A stretch of DNA of 64,000 nucleotides from Hemibagrus wyckioides (GCF_019097595.1 NC_080713.1:11437699-11501698); one strand, 5' to 3'. Positions 29,023 through 42,860 are shown, counted from the first letter of the stretch. Notes: generated by a model not told the origin, from the sequence alone. Numbers and translations are program-made.

Positions 29023-32000
29023 TTATATTTCACATATCTGTTCGAAGTTGCTGTTGTGGTTGAGTGGAGTGCTGTAGGAGGAATCCCAGTCTCTTTCAAA
29101 CACAGCCTGCAGCTGTTCTCTCACTGTGGATTCTGAGGATGAGGCTGAAGTCTGATTCACCACTAACGCTGACCCTGCCGTGTTCACAAAGTAATCACCG
29201 GACCAGTTTGAAGTTCCTGCACATAATGGAGACAATAAAGGAAATTTGATTTCTAATATTATGCATGCATTCTATAACTTCATAGATGGATGCTGCATCC
29301 AGAATTCTGTGCATCATTTAATTCCACTGTCAATAATTAATATCAAGAGCACTTAGAAAAATGCTGATACTTCAAAGAGAAATGAATGTGCTGCAGTGAT
29401 AATCACAGAAAATATTTTGGCGTCTGGTTTAAATGATTTGGCCCTTATAGTATAAGTTTTAATGAATACAAATATGTTCAGTAAAATATTATGGAAAATT
29501 CCACTGCTTTGAAAAGTAGTATACACCAATCAGCCATAACATTATGACCGCTGACAGGTGACATGAATAACAATGATCACCAGACCAGTCAGGGTGCCCA
29601 TGCTAACCCCTGTGCACCACAGAAAGCGGCAACATTGGGCATGTGAGCATTAGATCTGGACCACAGAGCAATGGAAGAAGGTGTCCGGGTCTGATGAATT
29701 ATGTTTTCTTTTACATCACATGGATGGATGGCCGGGTGCGTGTGCGTTGCTTACCTGGGGAGCACATGGCACTTAAGTCTTGCCATCCATGAGGATGTTA
29801 CTTTGACATGTACTACCTGCCTAAGCATTGTTGCAGACCATGTACACACTTACATGGAAACGGTATTCCCTGATGGCTGTGGCCTCTTTCAGCAGGTTAA
29901 TGCACCGTGCCACAAAGCAAAAATGCTTCAGGAATGGTTCGATGAGCACAACAATGAGTTTGAGGTGTTGACTTAACCTCCAAATTCCCCAGATCTCAGT
30001 CCAATCGAGCATCTGTGGGATGTGCTGGACAAACAAGTCCAATCCATGGAGGCCCCACCTCGCAACTTACAGGACTTAAAGGATCTGCTGCTAACATCTT
30101 GGTGCCAGATACCGAAGCACACCTTGAGGGATCTAGTGGAGTCCATGCCTCGTCAAGTTAGGACTGTTTTGGCAGCAGAAGGGGGATCAATACAATATTA
30201 GACAGGTGGTCATAATGTTATGTCTAATCAGTGTATGTATACACGTTAAATTCTTATCACTTTTTTCTAAGCCACAGGTATCTGACATGCAAATTTTTTT
30301 GGTACTTGCATTGTAAATATAACCTCAAAAATGGAAAACAAAAATAATAAAAAGTGGAACAAAAAAACCCCCAAAAAGCTGTACATTTGTATGTTGTATC
30401 TAGTACTATTCTGTACTTACTATCTGGTACATTCTAGTTATACTTTACATATTATTTTACATATTATATATCAGAATTGTATATATTCCTCCTTATTCCT
30501 GTGGCCAGTGTTTATAAACGGTGTTCCACAGGATCTCACATATGCACCTACAGTGTCGCAAGTATACATTCGTAAATAAAAAGAAAGAAATGGGGTTACA
30601 AAAAAACATGTCTGCATTTTGAAATGACCTCAATGGCTACTTGCTAACAAATTTCTCCACAAGATGTTTTTTACCTGACTATTCTCTTCAATGTTCTGGG
30701 TTACCTTTATGTTTTTATCAATTTAAAACAGCTGTTAATATTTCTGGTTTCACAAACTATGGAATTCTTCTGGATTTTTTCCTGATTTTATCTTTAATGT
30801 AGATGTGGGCAATTCCTAGCCAGCAGTTAGGTCTCCTTTATGATACAGCTACCAACCAAGGAGGGTAAAGATTCTCAGACACATATTAAGCCACTGTTTT
30901 AAACTACTGCAATTCCAAATTTGTAATAACGGTTTAGGGAAGACCCACATATAGTTGTGATGGTCAGATATCCCCAAACTATTGGCCACATAGTGTATTA
31001 CAGACAGGCTGTAGGACTCCATGTTAAAAAAAAGTTTCAAACTGCAAACATGTTAAGCCACAATTTTACTCTGCTAGCTAACATCCTTCACTGACATTTC
31101 TCGGTCAACTTCATTGATGTTATTGATGTTTCAATGCAGAGTAAAACAATGTTAGGTTTAGGTTTACCATTAACATACTCTTGGATTGACCTTAATATTG
31201 ATCTTCTAGATTAAGTCGGAATATCTCTAACTGTGAATAATAAGTACCTGCACATAAATATGTGAGCAAATGCTGAATATTAACTAAACAGGTGATTGAG
31301 AGATGCACAATTCCATACCTATATAGGCAACTCGGTCTGTCACCATGTACTTGTTATGGTTCACACGAGCAAAGGGGATTTTCTTCTGACTCTGGCTGCT
31401 GGGAACAATGAAAATTTTCTGCAGAGAAAACAAAACACCCCCCAGAAATACAGTTCATATGGTAGGAAAAATCATGCGGTTTAGACACTATATAGTATTT
31501 GTTAGGCAACATTTGTTGTATTATCATGTGTATGTAAATGTCATCTTCATCCCATTTCAATACTGTTTTTAGAAAGCCCACGTTGACTTCTCACCACAAC
31601 TTAGAACTGCACTTACTGCACACCAGTGGCTTACCGAAAAAAGAAAATGGTGACCATGTGGATCAGAGTTTTAAAAATACTATAGAGAAAACACAAAGTG
31701 ATTTTCTTGGTGATTTGCTTACAAATTTGCTTCATAAACCCAATGTAGAAAATCAAATATGTTTTTATTAATATTATTATTTCAAAATAATTCATTGTTG
31801 TGGCTTAAACTTGGAAAAAAAAAAAAAAAAACATACACTGCCAGTCAAAAGTTTGGACACACCTTCTAATTCCATGGTCTTTCCTGATGTTTATTTCTTT
31901 CTACATCGTAAAACAATGCTGAAGGCGGTGAAATACACAATAATGTCCTTTGAACAGTTGATATTGAGATATGTCTGCTACTGATGCTCTGTAAAGCCTT

Positions 32001-35000
32001 CATAACGGCTCTAATCTGAGGTGCTGTTAATTGGTGATTTCTGAGGCTGGTAACTCTAAATGAACTTCTCCTCTGCAGCAGAGGTAAGTTTTGGTCTTGC
32101 TTTACTGGGATGGTCTTCATGTGAGCCAGTTTCATCATGGTACTTGATGGGTTTTGCAAATGCACTTGACAATACTGTTCTTGCAAGAACTGTTCCAGAA
32201 CACCTGACCTTCGTGTCTTAAAATAACAACTGACTGTTTTTTTTGTCGTTACATATGGATTACTTAAGTCCATGTGTGTTATTTCATAGTTTTGAAATCT
32301 CCAGTATTGTTCTAGAATGTAGAAAATAAATCCCTAAACAAAAAACATTGAATTAAAAGGTGTGTCCAAACATTTGACTGGTAGTGTAGAAATTAAATTA
32401 AGATAGATTGCGATTTTTACTGGCAAGTTTTGTTCCGGCTCTGACTATATTTATGATGACTTGATCCCTCACCTCTCCAAGAGGTCATCTAACATGTTTA
32501 ATTTGGAAAAACAAACAGATAGGGGTAATTGATCCCCTATCTAACACATTCTTCCTCTTAAACATATGACCCTAGCCACTGAATTTTTTTTTAACTGGTC
32601 CTCCTTCTATATTAACAGGAAAATATAATAAACAATACAGAGGATGGCACTGTGCTCTCTTCTACACGAATTCACAGAAGCCCATGATTGTATAAAGTCG
32701 ATTTGATTGAGAAGTCCACCCAGAGAGCAATTTTGCTCTCTTGACACAAACACAGATTGCTGTAGGTCAAGGAGCATGTAAAAACAGTATTGAAATGGGG
32801 CACTAGTTTCTTATTCTGTTCAAAGTATAAGACAAATTTAATTGTACAGCATCACAGAGTGTGAAAATTTACATGCATTCTTGCTGTCACTTACCACTTG
32901 AATATCCAGTTTACTCTCTGAATCCTGTACAGATGCAAGAGAGCGTAAAAATGGGAACATGACCGGGGACGTGCTGTCCCAGCAACTGATCAGCAAACGC
33001 ACGTGAATGGCTCTCTCAAATGCGACACGCCTCAGCTCAGTGTCAATATCAGCCCAGTATCTGCAACACAAAAAAGGTCAAAGGAACTATGCTTTTCCAT
33101 GCTGATAGTGGAACAGCACAAATAACAATTCTTTAAGTGTAATTCATGAATTCTAATGATATATCCATTTTATAATTCAGACCAATCCCTTGGCGTGGAT
33201 GGCCAGTTGAAGTGCAGCAGTTATAGCTCTGAGAGCTCAGAGTGATATCACATATCAGATCCTCTGGATAATCGTTTCAGCCAAATCAATAAATGTAAAA
33301 TAAATATATTCAGTGTAAATATACTCCATGTTGACATTTAGGCTGAATAAAACATTTGTTTAATTGAGCCCTTTTGTGAAAAGTTTATCTAATGCAAATG
33401 GCAGATTTGGAGGGTTCATGGGTATATAGGGTTTTAGTGAACTGGAGGTTTGGATGCTGTGACCCCGCCCACCATATTTTCACTCAGGGTTATTGACGGT
33501 GGAGTGGCTGGTTGCTTTATGTCCCAGGGCACTCTCATATCTGTGTTACCTTCTGGTTCTCCCTTTTAGTTATGCTGTCATAGCTAGTCTTGCCGAAGTT
33601 CCTGCTTTCACTCCGAACAGAGGGTCCACAGTCCTTTACCATTACATTGGCAACAAACTACCCAATAATCTGTCTCTCTCACACTTTCTGTCCCACTTGC
33701 TCCTGACCCCTTCTGCTCTCTGGACTGGCCTCATCTATCCTGATGCCCTACTTCTGGTCAGAGTTCTCTTTATTTGGAAACCACTTGCTGGTGATGTCCC
33801 CACATGGATGGCCTAATATTACATGAGACTGTTGTGGATGGTGCCACTTAGGAACAATGAAGAAGGCTTTGGACTGCGGTTGATACAAACAGATTTGCTA
33901 CAATGGCTTTGGACAATAATTGCTATTGTAGCTTTATGATTGCAATTGCCACGAGTTATACAAGAGTCCATCAATGAACAGTTAATAACTTCAACAAAAT
34001 AGACTACATTTTAAAACTACACTGAATTTCCTAGTTACAAAAGGTAAATTATTTATAATTGCATTATCCGATATCACCCAGATGAGGATGGGTTCTGTTT
34101 TTAGTCTGGTTTCTCTCATGGTTTCATCTCAGAGACTTTTTCCTTGCCACTATTACCCCTGGCTTACTCATTAGGAATAAATGTATAAGTTTATAATTTA
34201 TATATTTTTGTAAAGCTGCTTTGTGACAATGTCCATGTTATACAAATAAAATGGAACTAAATTAACCATATCATACTCCTACTTTGGAGAAGATCAGGAG
34301 CTGTTCCACTTTTACCTTCTGTTGTTTTACATGGTTTGACCTGACACTGATACCTAGTGTTCGAACCAGGAGCTCTCATTTTCTTCATAGTTTTATTTTC
34401 AAAACAGCTTGCAGGTCATATTTAAATGTAGTGGAGGGCTCTAGTTTGAATACCTCTACAGTAAACACAAATACTGCAGAACAGATATCATTTTTCCATA
34501 TTGTCAGTGATTACACACACCTTTTAGGATCTGAGAACTCCATAGTTGGGAGGTAGTTCATCACAGCAATGTAAACAAACTGCTGTGCATCATTAATGAC
34601 GCTTAAAATGGCCTGAAGATCTGGAGTTCGACCCTCAGCACACAAAGATGTAGGAGCACTCTGCAAAGATATAATTATATAGAATATCATCAGTTCAATC
34701 AATTTAAAATTATAGATCGGTAATGATTCATATAACGATTTAATGAAATCAACATCAAATAATTATAATAATTAGAAAAAAAAATCTAATTCTTTGCTAT
34801 GATGGTGAAGATAATGACATCATTCATTCATCTTCTATACCCGCTTTATTCCTAACTAGGGAAACGGGGATCTGTTGGAGCCTTTCCCAGCACACATTGG
34901 GCGAAAGGCAGGTACACCCTGGACAGGTTGCCAGTTCCACAGGGCCACATATAGACAGACAACCACACACACTCACTCCTATGGGCAATTTAGAATTACC

Positions 35001-38000
35001 AATCAACCAAATGTACATGTTTTTGGACTGTGGGAGGAAACCAGAGTACCCGGAGTAAACCCATGCAGGCACAGGGAGAACATGCAAACTCCACACAGAA
35101 TGGCCCCTGCCCGTTCGAACCCGGGATTCAGACCAAGGACCTTCTTGCTGTGAGGCAACAGTAATGACATCATGAAAAACACTATTTCTATTTGAAGGAC
35201 ATGGATTAAATACAGGATTTTCTTTTACTTATTGATTTACTTAAATGATATGCATAATTACATAATCACAATTATGTGTATATACAACTGACTGACAAAT
35301 TAAAGGAAAAACAATGAGTCTGTTATGCAGTAGGAGAAATTTTGCTGGTTCGGTTTGATGCAACTCGTTACTGCAAGTCAATACAAAGTAATTCTGACTG
35401 ATCACCTTTATCTTATGATGAAATGTTACTATCCTGATGGGAGTGGTCTTACTGAGGATGAGCCTGACCCCATTTACAAGGCTTACTGTATAGTTTGAGG
35501 AGCATGAAAACAATGTAAATCATAGGCTATCAACATTCACACACACACACAGATCTCCCAATGAAATGTAACCATTATGGGAGCTTTTGAAGTTGCATGG
35601 AAGAGATGTTAGAGATTTCATCAAAACACAAATGGACGGAATATCCTTGGGAAGAATGGTGTTTTTCACTCAAGTACAGCTTCAGAGTATTGCAGAATCT
35701 ATGCCAAGGCACACTAAAGATGTTCTGGTGGCTGTTTATCTGTATCTATAACTATATTTTATGTTTACTAAAGTCATTGCAAAAAATATAGATCTCTTAC
35801 CGACAGATAAACTCTAGAGTCTGACCCATTGATTGGCAGCTGCATTGGTGTGTCTTTGTTAAAGGCTGTAGAGTACTGGCTGGGCCAAGGAATGGGTATT
35901 GTCTTGCTTGTGCCAAGGAACCAATATGCTTCAAATATTTTCTCAAGGTCATCAGCAAGACACTTACAGTCATATACCACAGCACCGAGCTCCTTCACCT
36001 GAGGAGAGAGCCAAAATTGAACATAAGTATAACACGTGTGTGTTGGAGGGGTTTATTAGACTCATTCTTTTCCTAATGGGATTAAATAATAAAAAAAATC
36101 ATTGTGACTAAAGCTCCCATCATAGTGGTTAGTGGACCAAAACAAATATATAACACATTATAAATATTATTCATAATTCTTAATGAAAATACAAGGTGTC
36201 CCAAAAGTCAAAAAGGCATTTCTTTATAAACACACACACAGTCGACTCTCCCACTCATAATGACATGTGTTAACATGTCTAGTGTTATGCATGTAATTAC
36301 ATGTCTTTGCAACCTTGCAACAGCTTCCTGATCCAGGTATAAAAAATACTTTAACATGTTCTTCTATTGTCAGAGGCGTTCTTAAAAGCTATCTGAGAAA
36401 AATTCTAATGAATAACAAGTATGAAAAATTAGACTTTTTTGCTAAATAGAATTCATTTCCCCTATGAGAGAAGACTTTTTTCAACTTTTTGCTATTATGC
36501 ACAAATAAAAATATTAAAATAAGAATATTCTTTAAAACTTATCCTAGTTTACCATGTTATTATGATATGTGCATAATATGATAGTGACATAATATTTATT
36601 AACTAAAATAATGAGATAAGGGATTAACTGGCATTATGGTTCATGGCTAATCAGATGGGATCTGCCCTTCAGGTTCACAGCTATATTGTTGGACAAAGAG
36701 AAATCTAACTGATGCTAGAAAGGCACAATTAACCTCTCTTACCAAGTACCAATATATAAATAAATAAATAAATAAACAAACAAACACTGAAATGGCACAG
36801 AAATGCTGACACAAATACAGAATTAGAAGTTATTTACCACCATGCTGTATATAATAAAGTCACCTGAGTTAAGGATCTCCAGTCCATGTTGGCGCTACCA
36901 ATGTAAATGTGCTTCTTATCGACCACCCAGAACTTAGTGTGCAGCACACCAGTGGTTAACTCTCTCATGTTTACATCTCTCACATCAGCACCTTATAGAC
37001 AAAACATACATCAACCCATTTAACATGTCTGCTCAAAAGAACAAAAACTCCTTAACTTAGTTTATGTTAAAAAATAAATAAATAAAATAATAAAATGTTT
37101 CATAAAAAAATTTTGTGAGTATAAACTGTGTTTGGTTTTTATGTTATATTTCATGGCCTTTTTTTGAAATCAGACAGAGAGAAGATAGGTGATAGATAAG
37201 GAACAATACGGAGAAAATAAAGAAATTAAACAGAGGCAATGGAATAATGAGCTGTTAAATACTTAAGTGGAGTAAGAACTCATCAGAGCTCAACACAATA
37301 CATTAAAGCTATGTGAGACAGACAGACAGGCAGACAGAAAGACCGACCGGCATCGGCGAGCATCTGGAGGTCACTCTTTGGCTGTCTGTCCTGAGGAGTG
37401 TTCACAGCAATGCGTACAGAAATTTTCCCAGAAAGCTCTACAAGTTCCTGCATGATTTCCTCACCCTATATTGCAGAAAAATACCACAGAATTATGACAA
37501 ATATTATGCCTCATCTGACAAGCCTGCAGTTATGCTAATTACTATAACCATCTTAATCATAATGTATTATTCTGGAAGAAAGGTAATAGACTGAAGAAAA
37601 CAGAGAATGAGACAATCATATAAATAGATATTGTGTTCAGATTTCATAATAGTATAACTTCATGGCCAAACTATCCTCACCTGATTGGCTGTGGGCTCAT
37701 GTGTCTGTGTGTCCTCGTTAGTGAGGGTCCAGTAAAAGGAAGAAATATCCAGACTGCTCTGTGCCTCTGATAAGAGACTCCGCCATGCCTGATAGATGGA
37801 CGGATGACCAACAGACGAGTTGAATTCCATGCCAGCTGGGATGCTCTCTACCAGAACCAGTCTGTAAATACACACACACACACACACACACACAATATAT
37901 ATATATATATATTCTAAACACTAACTGTCTAAAAGTACCAGTCAGGGGGGAAACACAGGAAAAGAGTGGTTTATATACAGTGTGTTACATAAAACACAAG

Positions 38001-39998
38001 AGGACAGTAGGGATACAGTTTCACTTGAAACAATTCAAATAGACAGACAAATAGATATACTAGACTGTGTTTACACTTGGCAATCTCCACGTACACATTG
38101 AAAAGACAAGTGTAAACGCGTTTGTGATCAAAATATTATCCAACCAATGTGTCCTGGTTCTGAGGTAGTCGGGGATGCGCCGTGATCAGATCTTAGTATA
38201 ATGTAAACACAATCCAGCCGTCGTCTCTGCATTCACAGGTCAACAAATCCTCACCCACTACCATTACACAATATACAGTACAATCAAGGGTGGAATAGAT
38301 CACAAATATAATGAAAAGTTTGCTTTCTAATCCGAAAGTTGTAGAACCATTCATATTCTAAAGTACACACATTTTTCCCACCATAGCTGGCAACATTCCC
38401 AGACCCATAGGTTTCCGTTTACTGTTTCCATTAGGCTAGCTATCCACCTTAGTAATATTTGAAACCTCTTCATCCTTCTCATTTTACGAGATTTGTAAAA
38501 TCTCCTCCTACTTTTTAAAAGAAAACCCACCACTTCAGGTCGACTTTTCCTCTGCAGACTTATTTAAATATTGCGTGGGCAACAGAGGTCTGATTAGATA
38601 TCCAGACACAGAAATCTGTTGTGTCCTGATTGGCTGACAATTTGATCTGCTTGATTTTAATGCCAAGTGTAAATGCAGTCACATATATTATACACACAGA
38701 TGTGTGTCTCTACAAGTGTGTGTGTGTCTGTTCTCACCTGCATTTGTCAGTGCAGGTGTGTGCAATCGAAGCATTTATCTTTATGCCTGATGTTGTAATT
38801 GAGGGAATAAGTAGTGTTTGGAGACTAAACATCATGAGCAGCACAGCAGTAAGACAGCTGATGATCAGAATACACCTGGAATACTACACAAACACACACC
38901 CAAATGTACAGTGTTAAAAAGGACATAGAATAATCAAGCCTTTTTTCGACAGTTTTCAATCCCAAGAGTGAAGGTCAACGCGTGTGTTCACTAAGAAACA
39001 TGAAGCTGCCATGTGACAAGGCGAATAAACGCTAACCAGATGGAATTGACCATTGTCCTGCCAATCACATGAGAGACACTGGAAGCTCTTGTTACAAACA
39101 AACCTGTCATGATACTTCCTTTTCTTGCTGTAAAATGGCCAGCTGTCTACGGTGGTAATGAAAATACCTGTATGCACTTCCTGCACTTATATCCTATTTA
39201 GTTGTTGTAGCTAAATATTCTCACACTGGTGTAAAAGCTTTATTTCATTAATTAAACTTACTGACATTAGCCTGGGAACATGTAGTCTAATGTCATTCAA
39301 TAGCTATGTTAGCTAGCCTGTTTTCTCTAGCAGATTAGAGTAAAAATTTGTATTTAGGTAAGCAAGTAAGGCAACTCAATCATAATCACTGAGGAATAAC
39401 ATACTTCAGAAAAAATCCTCCAGGCGCTGCACATTCTATACTTATCTATACATATCTGACCTCTTTCCAGCAGGGGCTATATGATGTCGAGATTTATCTC
39501 TGAAGATAACAGAGGGACTCGTACACAACTATTACAAAAGGCGCAAACATTTGCACTGGTGAATTAAAGAATCTGAATGCATTTTATCCTTTTCTTTCTT
39601 CCTTTTTTTTAAAAAATGTTTTACAGATTCTGAAAGTCGTATGTAAACTTATGAATTGTAAATATGTTTTACTTCTACTACTCAGTAAAGCCTGTTTTGC
39701 TGTTTACTCGTCATTTCAGCTGTGCGAGTTTGTCCTAAATGGATGTTTTTTTGGGTCTCACCAAGACTTTGAGAGAGACTACTAAGAAAATAAAGCGTTT
39801 CTAAAGCTTTTGTAAATCTGGTGGAAATGTTTGGTTTCACACAATGTTACTAAAAATCCCATTCTACAAGCATAATATAAAAGATACAATTAAATGAATC
39901 CCTTAAAAGATTTTGTCAATTGTGGCTTATTTACACTGTATTTGTACCTTCTGAAGTTTCAGAAGACCCTCTCGTTTACTCGACTCCACATCGGCCAT
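29023..39998 (-). CDS. pld3: Phospholipase D3, lysosomal 5'-3' exonuclease, complete
   Basis: Exons in transcript order: 39998-39948, 38883-38738, 37861-37681, 37465-37348, 36991-36864, 35998-35801, 34660-34521, 33060-32895, 31418-31319, 29216-29023. They total 1,422 bp with consistent phases: 473 residues plus stop, against 490 in human. The start is [17 protein letters not shown], a short cytosolic tail. One membrane segment follows at about 21-43 ([18 protein letters not shown]), making a type II protein, then a glycosylation site at Asn54 and CTDKC at 61-65. The first HKD motif is H183, K185, D190 (HTKFWVVD), followed by GSANMDWRS. The second is H397, K399, D404 (HNKYMVTD), followed by [10 protein letters not shown]. 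Human PLD3 is proteolytically released in the lysosome and degrades single-stranded nucleic acid, limiting endosomal TLR signalling. A possible polyadenylation signal lies at 28589-28584. PLD4 is the paralogue to exclude; hipk4 next door favours pld3. Confidence 0.95.
29524..30233 (+). mobile_element. Deleted Tc1-like element in the last pld3 intron
   Basis: Inverted ends CACCAATCAGCCATAACATT and CACTGATTAGACATAACATT (from the right end) are flanked by TA. The 710-bp copy has lost the 5' half of its transposase. It still encodes catalytic fragments such as [17 protein letters not shown] and, after a stop, [15 protein letters not shown]. It is a different family from the intact copy at 17.7 kb. 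Confidence 0.85.
31836..32386 (-). mobile_element. Non-autonomous Tc1-like element, copy 1 (pld3 intron 8)
   Basis: 551 bp with ends CACTGCCAGTCAAAAGTTTGG and the complement near 32355-32386, flanked by TA. A minus-strand transposase remnant reads [19 protein letters not shown] and [15 protein letters not shown] close relative lies at 57942-58425. Confidence 0.9.
33560..34270. repeat. Long dispersed repeat in a pld3 intron
   Basis: It opens with ttatgctgtcatagctag and ends with gtaaagctgctttgtgac and caaataaaatggaact. This composite resembles a very abundant fish repeat whose 3' part often reads gatgaggatgggttc. It lies between the exons at 33060 and 34521. Confidence 0.6.
34815..35160. repeat. 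Dispersed repeat of the 'ctgggataggctcc' type
   Basis: Contains ggcaggtacaccctggac, tgggaggaaaccagagta, gggagaacatgcaaact and a terminal cttgctgtgaggcaac, phrases seen in many fish genomes. Diverged relatives occur at 27005-27245, 51130-51480 and 53820-54110. Confidence 0.65.
35275..35760 (+). mobile_element. Degenerate Tc1-like relic in a pld3 intron
   Basis: The left edge contains tgacaaattaaaggaaaa, typical of a fish Tc1 family. Later pieces resemble its DDE region (ctatcctgatgggagtgg, gaagaatggtgtttttc, aatctatgccaaggca). Internal deletions and a CA tract interrupt it. Confidence 0.65.
37868..37914. repeat. pld3: (CA)n followed by (TA)n at a pld3 splice acceptor
   Basis: The compound tract lies immediately upstream (in transcript sense) of the exon starting at 37861. 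The acceptor's pyrimidine tract is therefore made of TG repeats on the minus strand. Confidence 0.9.
38063..38680. mobile_element. MITE-like element with 20-bp inverted ends in pld3 intron 2
   Basis: The ends GACTGTGTTTACACTTGG and GACTGCATTTACACTTGG (right end, reversed) match at 18 of 20 positions over 20 bp; the length is 618 bp. No transposase reading frame is present. The style resembles hAT-type non-autonomous elements of fish. A clear target duplication was not found. Confidence 0.6.
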
Positions 39999-42676
39999 CT
40001 GAAGAGAAATAAGATCAGCAAATTAACCCAGAGTTTGTACACAAACAAATAATACATAATAAATCCTTAGTTCCTGGTCTGATAAGCCTCTCTTAAACTG
40101 TAGGCAGATATTTAATGTTTAAAACAGACATTTTAGACTTATTCAGTACTTTATCACACCCTGCACTGTCTGATTTTTACAAAACCCTTAAAAATTCCTG
40201 CACATTTCAGCTGCAAATTAGATTATTTGTCAGACAAAGTTTTTTGTAGGTTGACAAATGGTCTTTATTCAGCCGTCTAATCTATATTAAATCACATTAG
40301 AGTTCTAACATTTTACTATAATTGTCTATTGACAAAAGCATGACCCTTTCCTATTCCCAAATTACAAACAAACCCTGCAGTATGACTAAGACTGCATTAA
40401 CTTCAGATTTCTAAATATCTTCAGACCAACACGTTGTCAGTTGCAATTATAGAGAGAATATAAAGAATGTTTATACACACAAAACTGTACCTTTACATAT
40501 GCTATATCAGACTTCATGCTTGCAGACATCACAGACGCATCAGAGGCAAAACGGGGGAAAGGTACTAGAAGGAAAAATATCAAACACTTTCAGAAATCAA
40601 GCAAGGACCTTAAAACACACTACTATTCATACTATTCATATTTACAAAGAGAAAATTAAACCCTTTGGACATTTGTCCATTTCCCAACATGACAATAATA
40701 GGGAGGCTGAATCTTTAGGCAGATATATATATATCAAAGTCTGAGGCTAAAGTAAGGACACATACCTTCTAGGTTCTTGCTGACTTTACCTTACTAAAGT
40801 TCATTCATTTGTCTCACTTTTAAAGCAGTTTCTGTCTGTTCTACTCAGCAAAGGCTATTCAAGCAATTTCAGGGATACATCAACATGAAAAGCACATATG
40901 CCATTCAAAAAATTGGGCAAATATTTCGATTTAGAAATTTTATACTGGTGTATTTTATAAAAAAAAAGATGTCTAGGAATTTCCAACTGAAAGAAGCGCA
41001 TAACATTTAGTCATTTCAACAGAACAGTTGACAGAAAGGTTTATAGCTTAAGAAACCTGAAACAAAAAGGAATATATAAAATGGTGAGTCGAATTGGTTT
41101 TTTTTTTATAACCAACACAATATGTTAACAATAACAATAATATTTATTTTATTTATTAATTCACAGGATGTCATAATTTTCAGTTACATTTAACATTCCT
41201 GCTTTTTTTTCCCCTCAAAGACAAAATCCAGCTTGTCGTGTTAGTAGAATTAAGAAGGCTGCATTGGATGTGATAACATGAAGTGGATCCTCACTTTGAA
41301 TGATCTGCAGTGATGACTTTTTTTTTTTTTTGCATGTTTATGGTGTGTGTGTGTGTGTGTGTTTGTTCATAAAAAACTGCTGTTGCTCCTAACTACGGTG
41401 GTTTTCTATATGAATAGAACAGGCAGCTTACATTGCAGAAAGTGCTTCAGAGTGTTTTTTGATGACTTTGCATTGTTCACACACTCACACACTCACACTC
41501 CTAAACCACGATGCAGCCTGAAAGAGGAAGAGGATTTTCAAGTCATGGGGGAAAAAATGAAGGAAGTGCAGGTGATCTCTTCAGTTTTTGGTCATGTGGA
41601 AGAAGTCCCGTGTGACCGCACACACATCATGAGCTACAAAGTCAATTAAACATCCAAATCTCAAGTCATATTTTGCCTTCAGTATTAAAATACAGGTGAA
41701 CCAATAGCACTGTTCATATGTTCAGTTCTACCTTTCTAACTTAACCAAAAGCGTTCAGAATGCTATGTATATTTTTTATTCGCCCGGTATCTGTTTCAAA
41801 ACCATTCACATATTGTTGTATGCTGCATCATGGGACAAGTTAGTGCACTTCAGGGCGAAGGAGAGCTCAGCTTCTTTTTCTGAACTACATGAGAGTTATA
41901 TACTCTCAAAAATCCCATAGAATTCTTCACATGTATGGGATCTGAAACACTGATTCTACCATGACTGACCACTGAATCCACCAATATTTTAAGACCTTCT
42001 GGTATTAGAAAAGTGCTGATAAACGTGTCGGTTATACAATACATCACTGCGTACAACATTTTGCAGCCACTTCAAATTTAGTGAGTAAAAATAGTGCACA
42101 AGTGACTCATGTCACATTTAAGACACACATGAGAAGTGAAAACGAATGACAAAGCTGAATAAGGCAATGCTTTAAGCACTGATCAGTGAAAAGTGTGACA
42201 TGTGTGCTATATAACACAATATCCAGTACAATGGACTGAGATGTGTCTAAAGTCTAATGTGATCTACTTTTATCACAAAATATCCCACAACACTTTCCAT
42301 CCTTCCCTCTTCGTCATGTCATGGAGTTATTAAATGCTGTCTAGGATGAGATCATTATTTCCAAGATTTTATTTTTTTTCCAAAACAGGCTTGACCATTA
42401 GAAATGGTCAGCATCACTGAAACCAACACTATCTTCACCTAATTAAAAGGTACATGTACGGTATCATTTCTAGATAGTAAAACATAGAAACTATTATAGG
42501 CTATTAATAAATAAGTCGATCACAAACGACTCGACTTAACCTGATTATTATACGTTATACACTAAATGCAAACGTTTCTAACCAAACCTATTATTATAAA
42601 GGTTGTTTACATCTAGCTCCATTCTAAGGAAATGTAGAGTGACCATGCACTAATCAACAACAACAACAACAGTCTC
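39999..42676. other. pld3: Probable first intron of pld3
   Basis: If transcription starts near 42.8 kb, this 2.7 kb is an intron in the 5' UTR. It contains a GT tract at 41343-41362 and no coding exon I can support. Confidence 0.4.
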
Positions 42677-42860
42677 ACCGTTAATGATAATGTTTTCCTG
42701 TATTGATGAACAGCCAGACTGATTGAGGGTCTTAAGAAAATTATAAATACATAACAACTTACAAAACTGAAACTAAACGAAAGCTCGTCTGTCGTCCGAT
42801 ATGTGTGTGTTTGGTTTCCTAGACTTCTCACTACTGCACGTGCGGTCATGTGACCAGAGT
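42677..42860 (-). promoter_or_regulatory. pld3: Putative pld3 promoter and non-coding first exon with paired E-boxes
   Basis: A CpG-richer patch stands out from AT-rich flanks. On the minus strand a good donor (acg|gtgaga, exon end 42679) could end a 5' UTR exon that splices to the ATG exon at 39998, whose acceptor directly precedes the start codon. Just upstream are CACGTG (42837-42842), GTCATGTGAC (42845-42854) and a CCAAT box (about 42880). The E-boxes match MiT/TFE sites, which control many lysosomal genes. Transcript support is needed for the exon. Confidence 0.45.

Noticed and set aside
31866..32273. 135-codon minus-strand frame with a homologous 86-codon frame at 57972-58232
   Set aside because: Remnant transposase inside two non-autonomous Tc1-type elements, not a host gene.
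39948..39998. Splicing of pld3 exon 1 to the acceptor at 38876 (tattccag)
   Set aside because: That choice puts the membrane exon out of frame; the acceptor at 38885-38884 (gtgtag) keeps phase 0 and yields 474 codons in total.
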